Shown here: positions 44,213-54,832 of the stretch, piece by piece
How positions within the stretch are numbered: the first letter of the stretch is position 1
How the letters are laid out: each line of letters begins with the position of its first letter
DNA from: Liopterus haemorrhoidalis
Taxonomy: Eukaryota > Arthropoda > Insecta > Coleoptera > Dytiscidae
Assembly (NCBI GenBank): GCA_963971575.1
Contig: OZ020616.1
Coordinates: forward strand, 26,888,306 to 26,952,305
Length of the DNA: 64,000 bases
Reading direction: 5' to 3'
Made by a program: the position numbers and the translations under genes
The notes under the pieces: generated by a model
Seen by the model: only the letters and a program-made list of their open reading frames with translations
Told to the model about the DNA's origin: nothing
Databases searched by the model: none

Positions 44213-44350
44213 AGCCGACCGGCATAGCGGTAACGCATGTGCTCTGCGTTGCGAAAGTCTCGGGTTCGAATCCCGTTCAGGCATTGAAATTTTCTCAAAT
44301 AAAAATTGTCCTGGCTAATTGCCACAGCAGCAAAGGCCATTAAATAAAAA
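44213..44350 (+). mobile_element. tRNA-derived SINE (family B), copy 1
   Basis: Head GCCGACCGGCATAGCGGTAA (box A TAGCGGTAACG) to GGGTTCGAATCCCGTTCAGG (box B). A body with CCTGGCTAATTGCC and an A-rich tail follow. The tRNA-like head closes partly (GCC...GGC). It is inserted in family-P copy 4. The 1-kb repeat copy C sits in its A-rich tail. Confidence 0.75.
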
Positions 44351-45346
44351 ATTGATGTGATTTGTGAATTTTCACACATTTCAGGGTTTTGCAGGTATTT
44401 AGTAAGTGAATGATGATTATTTTGGATGCGAAAACAAATTTTATATTAAAATATTTTTTTTGTTAATTTTAATTCGAACGCATAATACCATTATTTAAAT
44501 TTCAAAATTGCGCCTATGGCTTCCATTGGTTGTTATAAGTTCCGCCCCTCTGATTTCGTGTACATTGAAACAGAATTAAATTATAATTTAAACAATTTCC
44601 ACTGGCTATTAAATTTACGCTTTTAAAAATTAAATGCAACATTTGCCAAAATATAATTAGAATTTTGAAAAAATAATTTAAACAATATAGAAATTAAAAA
44701 AAATATATATATAGAATCTTCTCCAGGGTTCGATCCCTATCGGATCGGGTTACATGGGTGAAAAGTCAGCGTCAAATACCACTAGACCAGCACACACGTT
44801 AGAGTGTTGCTTGTTACAAAGCTATAACTTGTGTACATTATTAGCCAAAAATCACAAAAAATGCGTTTTTTTCCAAAAACCTAATCTGATCAAAAATTCC
44901 TGTTGAACTATTCCGGTTCACACCAATGTACATTACTTACAATTTTTTCAGATTTTTAGTATAAACCATCTGGGCTACAGGGTGTGGGACAAAAATTTTT
45001 TTGCACAATTTTGGCAAAAATCGCTTCAAAATAATTTATTTTGCAAAAATAAAAATTGGATCGTTAATCCACGTACCAAGGGCTTTCATTTGATACCCTA
45101 CTCAGAATTATAAAAAAATATTTTTTTTTTCGATGAGCACATATTTGTTTATATTTTTAGGGGGATATGTTTTTTAGATGTTTTAGTATTTTTCCTATGT
45201 GCGGGTCAAAGAGTTGTATAAGCATGCCAAATTTCAACTCTCTAGGTTTAGCCGTTTGGCTACAATTTTTACCGAACAGACAGACAGACAGACAGACGAC
45301 AAAATGACGGTATAAGGGTTTTTTGGTCATACCTACAAAACCCTAA
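44351..45346 (+). repeat. 1-kb interspersed repeat (family K), copy C
   Basis: Best-preserved copy: ATTGATGTGATTTGTGAATT start, CAGGGTTTTGCAGGTA, central tRNA-like cassette at about 44717-44800 (minus strand GGTCTAGTGGTATTTG ... GGGATCGAACCC), (CAGA)n run, and the end TACCTACAAAACCCTAATAA. The bracketing A-rich runs (AATAAAAAA) look like a duplicated SINE tail. Confidence 0.75.
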
Positions 45347-45669
45347 TAAAAAAATATATTTTCTAACAGAGGTTATTTATCATGACCATGAAAACGTTAC
45401 ATATAAGTATGAAAAAATAAATACTAAATTTTTTTTTTTTTTTTCTACGTTTTTTCAAAAAATGTCTCACACAAAAGTTGTTATTTATTGCTTTCATAGC
45501 AACGTTTGTTAAATAAATTTTTTCGAAATATTTCTCTGTTATGAAATATTTGCAAAAATCTTAAAATCAACACAAGTAAACTCCCATTTCAAGTCAACCT
45601 TAAATATTAAGTTTCAAAAAAATACTTTCTGCCGAATTTGCTCTACACGTGTACACTAGACAGACAGAC

Positions 45670-45701
<32 letters not shown>

Positions 45702-45832
45702 CGACAGACATCATGCTAAAAATAGTCAAAACATTATGTAGGAACCTCAATTCGTGTAGATCCACCAAAATCTCGAAATGTCAAAATCGGTATATTCACA
45801 ATACCTCCTTTATATATGTTGGCGGTCGTTAA

Positions 45833-46084
45833 AACAAAATATGAAAATTTTGCAAACAGCTAATGAATAATTTCATTGAATATTAGCAGAAATGCTATGT
45901 TGCTATATAAATCAATATAAATCTTATCGTACCCTGATTCTAATGGCTTTAGTTGTTGACGTCTTTGTAAAATAAAATTCATGCAACTATACAGAACATT
46001 GCATTTCATTATTATTCTTACATAAGCTATATAATCCATAGAAGTCGGAGCTGTTTGTAGTAACGGTTTTACTCCAAGAAAGTA
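45833..46084. other. intergenic, no feature recognised
   Basis: Short AT-rich stretch between repeats. Confidence 0.4.
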
Positions 46085-46640
46085 AAGATAACTTCAGGCG
46101 TATCCTAAAGACCTCTCCTTGGGCCACTACTCTTCTTAATTTTCATTAACGGCATCCACTTTTCAATAAAACATTCAAACTTTCTTTCATTTACGGATTA
46201 TATAAAAAAAAAATCGCAATGTAAAGTCAGACGCCGAACTTATTCAAGCAGACGTAGATAGTCGTTACACTTACTATCACAGGAATAAATTATTCCTCAT
46301 CTTCGAAAAATGTTCTTCAATCACTTTCACGAGAAACAAAAATAATTTAATATAAATTATAACTTTAATTTCAAAGGACCGTCGCAATTTATCGGACATG
46401 AAAATTTTCTTCAAAACCCTTAATAATTTATTATTAATTTGGACTTGTTTATCTTTCATGTTCAATCTTATAACACGTGTACTTTACCACTACTTAGTAT
46501 TCCATTTGCTGTTAGTAACACTTACCTAAATTTTCTCATTGTCCGTCTTTGTTCCATATACAACTTCATATAGAATCTCTTTTATGATATTGACATATAT
46601 AATATTAGCATTAACACATTTGTTAAATCTGTCAAATTAC
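46085..46640 (+). pseudogene. non-LTR reverse transcriptase fragments
   Basis: Broken frames read LLGPLLFLIFINGIHFSIKH, then SDAELIQADVDSRYTYYHRN, KLFLIFEKCSSITFTRNKN, and RRNLSDMKIFFKTLNNLL. The first matches motif B (GSVLGPLLFLIYIND) of LINE reverse transcriptases and the next the region after the YADD box, which is lost (LSFTDYIK). The last matches the late C-terminal conserved block, so the middle is deleted. Multiple stops. Confidence 0.7.
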
Positions 46641-46924
46641 AAAACTAAATCTACCATGTATTTGTATATATTCTGTATTATGTTATATAATATTTCAAAC
46701 ATATAATATATATTTATTTTTTTGTAAATAACTTGCGAATATTTCACTGGGCTCGTCCTGTATATGTTCCAAAGAAAAAATAAATAAATAAATAAATAAA
46801 TTAGTGATAAATCAGTATAATTTGGAACCACTTAGCATGTATGAATGTTTTTAATAGTGTTATCAATAGCGAATAATTGACCATATATTTGATAAACCCT
46901 ATATGCTTTCTGTAATGATTTTAT

Positions 46925-47156
46925 AATCTTTTACCAGAGACTATTACTACACTACCACTAGACAAATTCAAACTTAAACTTAAACACTTATTTATAAATA
47001 ACCCATTGTACACAATTGATGAATTTAACAACGTTAATTTTGATGAACTTTTATGACTTTGTCTCTTAATATTGTATTGACTGACTGAAAGCAGTTCTTT
47101 GTATTTGTAATTTGGTCAATAAAACTATTATTATTATTATTATTATTAATGATTTT
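46925..47156 (+). pseudogene. LINE 3' end with (ATT)n tail
   Basis: LLPETITTLPLDKFKLKLK and NNPLYTIDEFNNVNFDELL lead to a stop, then ~85 bp of 3' UTR (GTCAATAAAACTATTATTAT) and an (ATT)n tail. The C-terminus resembles that of the LINE at 57237-58425 (YSFDEFDNF), so both belong to the same clade. Confidence 0.7.
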
Positions 47157-48722
47157 AGTTTTTCATATTGAAGTCTTTACTATATTGCTTCTTATGTAAC
47201 AATACTATGTATCATTTGTAAATATGTATTTTATTTCTCTTATAATCTATAATATGATCCGTATAAAAAGCAAAATTTATTGCCGAAGTATATTTTCATT
47301 TCTATCATAAAGTATTGGAAATAACAGAAACGTGCTCAAATGTTGGTGTATCAAGTTATGATCCGTAAAGAGGAAGTAATGATATTTGTATCCTAACGTA
47401 CTTCTTTTATGATTTAATTTTCCGAGTTGCTTGAAGTGTTTTCAAGTTACCGATGAAATGTACTAATTTTAGTAACTATTTTGTAATGAAATATTTCTTA
47501 CCTTGTTCTGAAGATATGTATAATATTTATTAGTTTGTAGTGATAATATGGCTAATAAAAAATATTTCAACAAACATGTTTGTAAAATGATAAGGAATAT
47601 AAAGCGGAAATTTTTATGAGGCATGAATTTGATTTATGCATTATTATATTGTTTATTGCGATAAGCTGTTGCAATAAATGGTAAATGGAATTGCACACGG
47701 AAAGGTAAAATGTAGTAGGAATAAAATAGCAGTCGTTAATAATAATAATAATATATATATATTGAAGTATATATTAAGAATAAATATTGATGTGAACTAT
47801 AAATTGTCACACATTTCAGGGTTTTGTAGGTATATAATTAATTATTGACAATTTTGGGTACATTTTTATTCTAATCGCATCAAAATCAGTTTTTGTTTTT
47901 AATCCATGTAGGTACATTTTTTAATTTAAGTATCAAAACCATGAGCATTCATATAATGCCTCACGTGAAATAACATTAATGTTTTAAAATTAATAAACTT
48001 CGGTAAGTAAAATTAAAAAAAAAAAAATTCTGGATGATTTTTTTTTATATTACTCGTTATTTGAATTCATATTATATCACGTAGGCCGGAGCCAAAAGTT
48101 ATTTTTACAGTTGGTCGATGGCAGCTTACATCGGTACATTTTTTCGAAAAAGTAGAAATTGTGCGTCTTTCTGTAGAATTTATAATAATGTATAAAGCAA
48201 CCAGATTTAAAACGTTAATTAAATAAGGTTCAAATTATAATCTGATGGAAATACATTTAAAGGTTTTGATCTTTGTAGTGCCTTATACTGTTTTTTGAAA
48301 AGGGTATTCTCAATTAGTTGTAATTATTAAAATCACTTGTAAATTCCAAATGTATTTCTGACAAGTTGGAGGAAGAACTAATTCTTCCCTAACATAAATT
48401 GTTTAAAGAAATTTAAAAATGTAAAAAAAGGGTTCAGAAGACAGGCACAAAATAGACTATTTGATGCAATTTTGTATTGTGTAGCTCTTCCTCTTAATTT
48501 GCCCTGCTCTAAATTTATTCGTTTGTCATTCAGGTTATCGGGTGGGAGACTGAAGTTTTTTGGCACAATCATGTCCAAATAAAATGTTAATCTATACATT
48601 CAGGGATGCTTAAAATTATCCTACACCTTATATTTTTGTAAATACCAGGTCTACAAGTATGAAATGCGGATTTTTTTTTTTTAAATAACATACATTAACC
48701 CAAAAGAACAGTAAAAGTTTAT
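47157..48722. other. intergenic with a family-K fragment
   Basis: 47786-47900 starts ATTGATGTGAACTATAAATT and GGGTTTTGTAGGTATATAAT like the 1-kb repeat, then diverges. The remaining sequence has no recognisable feature. Confidence 0.45.
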
Positions 48723-48860
48723 TTATTCAAAGTATGCTCCATTAGAAGTTATACATTTTTCCCATCTTTCAGGCAATTTGTGAATAGCTCGCCAGTAGAA
48801 CTCTTCCCCTTTCCCCGCAAACCATTTTTTTTGACCATTTTTAGCGATGTTTTTGTTTTT
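48723..48860 (-). pseudogene. mariner transposase C-terminal fragment
   Basis: Minus translation KKWFAGKGEEFYWRAIHKLP then ERWEKCITSNGAYFE and a stop (48723-48725). This is the C-terminal signature of mariner transposases (FF..K...FY..GI..LP.RW.K...NG.YF). No catalytic residues remain, and no inverted repeats are visible. It is unrelated to the DD41D element at 22055. Confidence 0.75.
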
Positions 48861-49077
48861 CACTAAATCTATTATTACAGTATTAATTACAAGACCGACT
48901 AAATTCAGTTAAAAAGCAGAATTCTGACTCAAGACTTTGAGGTTGTGTAATGATAGTACGTTACCGTCAGCGCCACCTCGGACTACAGCTGTAATTCTTG
49001 TGAAAATAACTGTCGCAAATGTAATTAGATATTAGTCAATAAAGCACTGACTTTATATATATATATATATATATATA

Positions 49078-51036
49078 TGTTAGCATCTAGCCTTCCACGA
49101 AGCCCTGTTACGTCACCATAAAATGTTATCTAGATGCAATCCTAATGATGACGTCTCATTAACGATAATGATGACGGCTCATTACACTAATTGGTTTTTA
49201 TAAAACACACGTAGAATTTGATAGAGAGATCAGATGTTTTCTTACGTTGTAAGAGTGAATACCTAGAATAAAATAGTCTGTGAACAACTTATTCCCTTAT
49301 TTGTTTACATCAGAAGTGGGATCGAGTCAACGTTTCTGCTTGAGAATGGGTTTCATGCACGACCTAATAATATTTTGTTATTTTATTGGGGATCTTGCTT
49401 TGTTGCATTTTTACAGTGTTTTGTTTAAATTATTAATTTGATGAAAGTGACAAATAGTGATGTGACAAATTATTACCTATCTGCGTTGTTTCGGATATTA
49501 TTGAATTTAAGTTTGTGTGCTTGAACAGTTACAAAAGTTAATTATGCAATTTTGTTCATGAAAAACTTATTTAAGCAATTTGCGAAGGCGAACGTTCGAA
49601 AACGTTTCTGGTTGTGAATGGGAAAAATGGAACAAATGGGTATGAAAATATTGTTTGTCTAAGATAGTAGTTTGAAAGTGAAAAACGCAAGTGATACGTT
49701 TCAATTATTGCAAATAATAAGTGATTATGGTGGAACACATTGGTGGAACTTCCACCGTGGAAGGAAAACGAAACGTTTGAAAACGTTTTCCGACGTTTTC
49801 AGATGAAACACTTTTGCAGGCTATAATTTTTCAGGTATTATTCGTGCTTTCAAACTAGTTACGTCTGGTAAAACTATTTCCTAATAGAATTTATACTTAG
49901 CGATTGACAACAGAGTGAGGTGCATTTAAGACGAAGTAGCAAATGTATTGAAGAAAATTATCAAAATGGACAAGCGTTGTTTTATTTAGGCACAGACAAC
50001 TTACATGCAGAAAAATCTAGATGATGAATAAAATGGTTCCAGTAATGAAGTAGAAATACAAAAAAATTGTCAGAAGGAACGAGCGGTGTTCTGTTTATGG
50101 ACAAATTGTATGAAGGTAATGGTTAGAACATGAGTAAAATGGTAAGAGAAGTTTTATTAGTTTGATTATGTAGCAGCGACAGTCACTGAGCTTGTTGAGT
50201 ACCGCAAGACACACACGTCGTTTTTGCTTTGTGAAGGCACTGAGTATGAAGAAGCGACAGTCACTGAGCTTGTTGGGTACTGTACATAATCTGTAATGAA
50301 ATAAACTGATGGATAGTTGAGTTGAGAATTGATAGCTTGTCGAGTACCGCAAGACACACTGGTCGTGTTGAGGGCAGTTAAACGATCAGGGACCAACCTG
50401 CCAGTTGAGAGCAGTTGAATGGTCAGGGACCGTCTCTGCCAGTTGAACCCTCGAATGTGGTGTGAACCTCAAATGGTCAATGGTGTGGATATTAAATGGT
50501 CATTGGTGTGGATCTTAAATGGTCAATGGTGTGGATCCTAAATGGTCAATGGTGTGGATCTTAAATGGTCAATGGTGTGGATCTTAAATGATCAGGGATC
50601 TTAAATGGTCAGGGACCTTAAAAGGTCAATTATATTGGACCTTAAATCTTTTCTAATCTTTTTGAAGACTTTCAGACAATTCTAAGGCTTACATGATCAT
50701 CCCCTGTTGTCATCTACCACATCATAATTTACCAGATATTCGTCTACAGAAAGGACGTGAGGACACGCCAGGAGCAGGACGGCCGTGTTAGCATCTAGCC
50801 TTCCACGAAGCCCTGTTACGTCACCATAAAATGTTATCTAGATGCAATCCTAATGATGACATCTCATTAACGATAATGATGACGGCTCATTACACTAATT
50901 GGTTTTTATAAAACACACGTAGAATTTGATAGAGAGATCAGATGTTTTCTTACGTTGTAAGAGTGAATACCTAGAATAAAATAGTCTGTGAAAAACTTGA
51001 GTTTTATTTAAACAATAAATCCCTTATTTGTTTACA
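49078..51036 (+). mobile_element. small LTR retrotransposon derivative (TRIM/LARD-like)
   Basis: Two nearly identical LTRs, 49078-49309 (232 bp) and 50786-51036 (251 bp), both start TGTTAGCATCTAGCC and end TTATTTGTTTACA. The left one lacks ~19 bp (GAGTTTTATTTAAACAATA). Both flanks are TATAT. The internal region begins TCAGAAGTGGGATCGAG, as in copia-type insect elements where a primer site follows the LTR. It encodes no recognisable gag, protease, integrase or reverse transcriptase, so it is non-autonomous and would need enzymes from elsewhere. LTR similarity suggests a fairly recent insertion. Confidence 0.85.
50455..50625 (+). repeat. 23-bp minisatellite inside the LTR element
   Basis: GTGTGGATCTTAAATGGTCA plus ATG repeats about five to six times, then degenerates into AAATGGTCAGGGACC. 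Upstream, AGTCACTGAGCTTGTTG is also duplicated (50169 and 50257). Confidence 0.85.
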
Positions 51037-51228
51037 TATATATATATTCTTTTGGTTAAAATTATACAAATAAAATAATGATTGCACAACAATGTTGTTC
51101 AATATACTCTTTATAAAACTTGTTTATGCCCTACATAAATAAATGTATACATTCAAACAACGTAATGCTCACATACTCGGTGGTCTAAAGTCAGCCTTAT
51201 AATTCATTGTTGACCTCTGCTAATTATT
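51037..51228. other. flank of LTR element
   Basis: AT-rich, no gene. Confidence 0.4.
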
Positions 51229-51435
51229 TTAACCCTTTTGAAAATCAGATTGTGAATCTAATAAACCGTTATGGTCAGGCAGCGACGTGTCACAGTTAAC
51301 GCAGATGTTGTAGGTAATGTCCGCGCACAAATACAACACGTTCCAATAAGCACGACCGTTTTCCAGTAGGGTGGTTGCTGAAGGAACCACATCAGAGGTG
51401 CCATCAGAAACCACGTTTATGGTTGTGGATACACA
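51229..51435 (-). CDS. hypothetical coding fragment (possible exon), unrecognised
   Basis: An open minus frame of ~65 codons ends at a TAA (51229-51231) and contains TTINVVSDGTSDVVPSATTL and YWNVLYLCADITYNICVNCD. There is no convincing ATG, only GTG, and no identifiable domain. I note it because its G+C and residue mix (Cys, Trp, Tyr, Asp) are less AT-driven than neighbouring spurious frames. It could be a terminal exon or a decayed element. Function unknown. Confidence 0.2.
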   Translation of the reverse strand, partial: CVSTTINVVSDGTSDVVPSATTLLENGRAYWNVLYLCADITYNICVNCDTSLPDHNGLLDSQSDFQKG

Positions 51436-51879
51436 GTTTTACCACCAGTTACATGTGGCTTTACCGCTTCACGATCTGTGACATGGGATGATTTAATTTT
51501 ATCATTGAACACAATTATCTGAAAGATCGTTGATTTTCGAATTAATGATTTTACAGTACACTGAATTAATTTCTTGCTCTAAATAATTTGCTTGCTCGTG
51601 TTTAGCGTACGTTTTACGAGGACATTAATGAAATTTAACTATATTATTACATCTGAAAATAAAATATGATATTTCTGGTGGTTAAATTAAATCAGGGGTA
51701 GGCAAATTGTTTTTACAAAAGACCTAAAAAGTACCAAAAACTAATACATCACTTATTATGAGAAACTGGGAACAGAACGATAACGAAATAACGATATAAA
51801 CAGAAATTTTTTAAAGAACGGAAACCAAAATAGGAACGATATTTTGTTTGATTCTGCAAGAATGAAAACAAAATTGATA
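51436..51879. other. intergenic, hAT-like scraps
   Basis: Around 51770-51845 words such as GAACAGAACGATAACGAAAT recall hAT MITE ends. No boundaries can be set. Confidence 0.35.
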
Positions 51880-52200
51880 ATAATACCAATTTTAACAAGT
51901 TAAATTGATGTTCTTAGGTTCACAGTCTTGCAATAAATTAATGCAATGAGGAAACTCAAAATGTTTTTTTTTTTTTTGACCAACACCAATTTTTATCAGG
52001 CAAACTCAGGGACAATTAATTAAAGGAACAATTATTGTGTATGAAAAAAAAATGATATTATTTAATACTGATTTTAACCGGTTAAATTAAAGTTCTTAAG
52101 TTCACAGTCTTGTGATAAATTAATGCAATGAGGAAGCTCAAATCTTTTTTTTTTAACCCAATTTTTTTATTTTTGGAGCAATTATTGCGTATGAAAAAAA
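51880..52200 (+). repeat. tandem duplication, ~182-bp unit
   Basis: TTCACAGTCTTGYRATAAAT followed by TAATGCAATGAGGAARCTCAAA occurs at about 51918 and 52101. Flanking AACCGGTTAAATT/AACAAGTTAAATT and GCAATTATTG(T/C)GTATG also correspond. Confidence 0.7.
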
Positions 52201-53002
52201 ATCCTTGCTCTTTATTATTTAAAAATAATCATTAAACAGCTTACCCTAGCATGTTCAGTGAAAAAAGGATATGTCTTGTGAATATTCCACCTGTTGTGGT
52301 AAAAAAACTCTCCGAAAATTAAAAATTTCTCGCAGGTAAAACCGAATACATCATGAAAGTGAAATATTTTTAATTATTTAATTATTATTATTTTAATTAA
52401 TTTAATTAATTTGATTATTATTATATTAATTATGCTCCGAGCTATTGACACTCCAAATTACTTTGAGGCAAATCAGTTATAATGATATTTCTGTCCAAAT
52501 ATTTTTAGGATTTTAGAATATCTTAGAAAAATCTAAAAAATGGTATGTAATTCTTTATGATAATATTGAATAAATATTTTCTCACAATTTAAACTATGTG
52601 AAATATTTTTGTTGAAAAGAATAATATTTTTGATATTTTCGTGTATCATAACAAATATTTTATTTATTTTCCTCAAAATATAACTAAGTTATCTTTTCGT
52701 GAGTTGGTTCAGAATCTGTCCGTAACAGTATAAGTAGGTTATAACATAATATCGTCAGTGAAAATACAGTTTATTCCGTTTGAAATTGAAAAACGTCAAG
52801 AGCAGAGTTAAGAATATGCCACCATACCGTGCATTCTGAATATAGCACTTTATAAACCACTTCGTTTATAAAATTTCAATAAGAGAAATATTCTAACATT
52901 CAGATGTGCGTAATTTTTATCGTACAAATATTTGAAATACTTTTATCAACTATTGCTAACCCTAGTTTATTAATGATTATTCTCAAATGTTTATAATGGC
53001 GT
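52201..53002. other. intergenic, no feature recognised
   Basis: Very AT-rich; ATTA/TTAATT runs at 52365-52430. Confidence 0.4.
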
Positions 53003-53003
53003 G

Positions 53004-53781
53004 TATATGTTATGGCCAAAGCCCGAAATCGGCCAGAATGGGAAATGGCCGGCCAATTCGGGAACTGGCCAATATCGGCACACATTAACCGGACAATGTC
53101 CAATCTTCTCTTGATTTTGGGATTTGGCCAGCCAGTTTGTGAAATTGCGTGGGCTGATCGGTCAATGTCGGAAGAAAAAAGATTTTGGGTGTTTGTATAA
53201 TCATAATCACATTATCTTGATTATTAATTATACTAAATTATCAAAATCAGCCTTTCTTGTTCGACGTTCTCAAGGTCTTCGTCTGTAACTAAGTTATCAA
53301 CAACCTCTCTGGGCAGATTTGAGGTGCTCAGTCCCACTTTTGCTTTGCAGCCAAACATGGCCTCATTTGGCGAATGATGAATTCCTTGGTGAAAAGAACG
53401 GTTTTTCACGAATTGAATGTATCTGAGACTCTCAGCCGAATGTGTTGATTCATTTGTCTGCATCCATGTCATCATCATATTCTGAACATCCTGGTTGGCT
53501 AGTTCGACTGAACCTTGACTTTGGCTATGCCTCGGTTTTTCGTATACCAGTTTCAGTTCAGGTCACATGTTCTTTAGTTCATTTATAACTAAAGACAGGA
53601 CAGTCTTGCATCAGAACATCGAATATTGGCCAGAGATTTGCCGGCACTTCGCAAAGTGGCCGGCCAAAGTAGCATATACACAGTACATCGGACATTGGCA
53701 CCACGCCTCGGCCAAAGTGCGAAACGGCCGGCCAATTCGGGTACTGGCCGAACTTCGGGCTTTGGCCGTAACATATACATT
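53004..53781. mobile_element. inverted-repeat element carrying an integrase fragment
   Basis: The left end TGTATATGTTATGGCCAAAG (from 53004) and right end CTTTGGCCGTAACATATACA (to 53781) are inverted. Homology continues inward for ~100 bp (GGCCGGCCAATTCGGG, ACTGGCC). Between them lies an integrase fragment on the minus strand. No target duplication is obvious. Ginger-type DNA transposons encode Gypsy-like integrases between inverted repeats that start TGT, so this could be a decayed Ginger-like element. Alternatively, inverted MITE copies flank a retroelement scrap. Confidence 0.6.
53236..53610 (-). pseudogene. integrase catalytic-core fragment (KRBA2/SCAND3-like)
   Basis: Minus translation: VINELKNM, stop, PELKLVYEKPRHSQSQGSVE, LANQDVQNMMMTWMQTNEST, then YIQFVKNRSFHQGIHHSP and EAMFGCKAKVGL. 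SQSQGSVE holds the last catalytic Glu of the D,D-35-E integrase core. The YIQF.KN...H.GI..SP.EA.FG block is typical of the integrases found in KRBA2/SCAND3-like proteins and related transposons. The stop replaces a Trp (TGA for TGG). The zinc finger and the first two Asp residues are missing. Confidence 0.75.
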
Positions 53782-54697
53782 AGTTGCCAGGTGGAGGGAA
53801 ATTAGGCGTAAAGGGGAAGTACCACCACCAAACAATTTTCCACCAAAAACCAATTGTTTTTATTTTTTTCCTTGTTTATAATGTTTCAACGAGTGCCTTC
53901 AACTAATTCAATTAATATTATTAAGTGACTGTTGTTTAAATATAGATCAGTTACATCATATCTTTACTGTTTTTACAGTTACTGAATCACAAGAAACAAA
54001 ATAAACTATTATTGATTATTTTAAGACTTTTTTTTTAATAGAATATTTATCTTCTTATCATTTATTGTTTTATTGTAATATTTTCTTTGTTTGTTAAATA
54101 TTCTAATATGTTAATAAATATTTTTCTTTTTCTCGTGATTTATTTTTGCACACAGATATTTTGCTGCATGGCTGTTCAAAATTTCTTTGAACTTACCATA
54201 GTTAATGAATTGAAAGTTATATTATATATAATTTATTGTATTGTATTGATGGTAATTTGCTGTATTTTTAATTTTAACAATTACATATAGATGACATTAG
54301 GTTGAAAACAAAATTAAAGTACCAAAATATTATAATTACCTAATTTGCACTGAATATTAAAAAAAAAAAACATAAAGGACAAAGGGCTAATTTTTATATT
54401 AAGAAAAATTAAATTCCCGGCATACCTTAAGTCTGTTCTACATTATAAATACTTTTCTCAAAATAACTACAAATTTTTTACGTAGCATTAATTTATAATT
54501 TATTATATTAATATTATAATGTATAGTTGAATAGAATTAAACTTTTAATGCTATCCAACATCGAACACAACTGAAACTATCTCTAACCTTATTTTGTTTG
54601 AAGTATCGAGACTTTCTAGGCGTGCCAACTTTACATTATTTTTAAGTTGTACTATTTTAGTTTTTTTTTGGCTCTTTAGCCGTTAAATAAATTTAGT
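53782..54697. other. intergenic, no feature recognised
   Basis: AT-rich. The plus frame 54087-54290 (very hydrophobic, Ile/Phe/Leu-rich) could only encode a membrane segment and is most likely compositional. Confidence 0.35.
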
Positions 54698-54832
54698 TTT
54701 TTTTTTAAATTTATTTTTATGACCTTTGCTGCTTCGGCAATTAGCCAGGACTATTATTATTTTCGAAAATTCCATGCCTGAACGGGGTTCGAACCCGAGA
54801 CCCTTAAACGTATAAAGTGCAGGCGTGTCAAT
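54698..54832 (-). mobile_element. tRNA-derived SINE (family B), copy 2
   Basis: Minus strand: GGTCTCGGGTTCGAACCCCG (box B) and TTCAGGCATGGAATTTTCG, CCTGGCTAATTGCCGAAGCA, then an AAAGGTCATAAAAATAAATT tail. Colinear with 44250-44350. The 5' part (box A) has diverged or been replaced. Confidence 0.7.

Larger units (their letters stand above)
44113..45832 (+). repeat. 0.6-kb interspersed repeat (family P), copy 4, interrupted
   Basis: Its left part is 44113-44212 (TCAGCTGTGGCCATCATAGG ... AATAACTTGGCCCAATATTT). The right part resumes at 45356 and ends TATATGTTGGCGGTCG near 45828. The insertion between is bounded by a 10-bp duplication ATATTTTCTA (44203-44212 and 45356-45365). It therefore shows the intact target before insertion when compared with copy 1. 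Confidence 0.8.

Noticed and set aside
44214..44285. Functional tRNA gene
   Set aside because: Boxes A and B are present, but the acceptor stem is imperfect, a SINE body and A-rich tail follow, and a second copy exists at 54698.
53012..53200. Plus-strand frame with Trp/Pro/Gly-rich peptide (NRPEWEMAGQFGNWPIS)
   Set aside because: It lies in the inverted repeat of the integrase-carrying element. The mirror copy encodes similar text in other frames, so it is repeat DNA.
54087..54290. Small membrane protein gene
   Set aside because: Hydrophobic residues follow from TTT/ATT-rich DNA; no homology or supporting signals.
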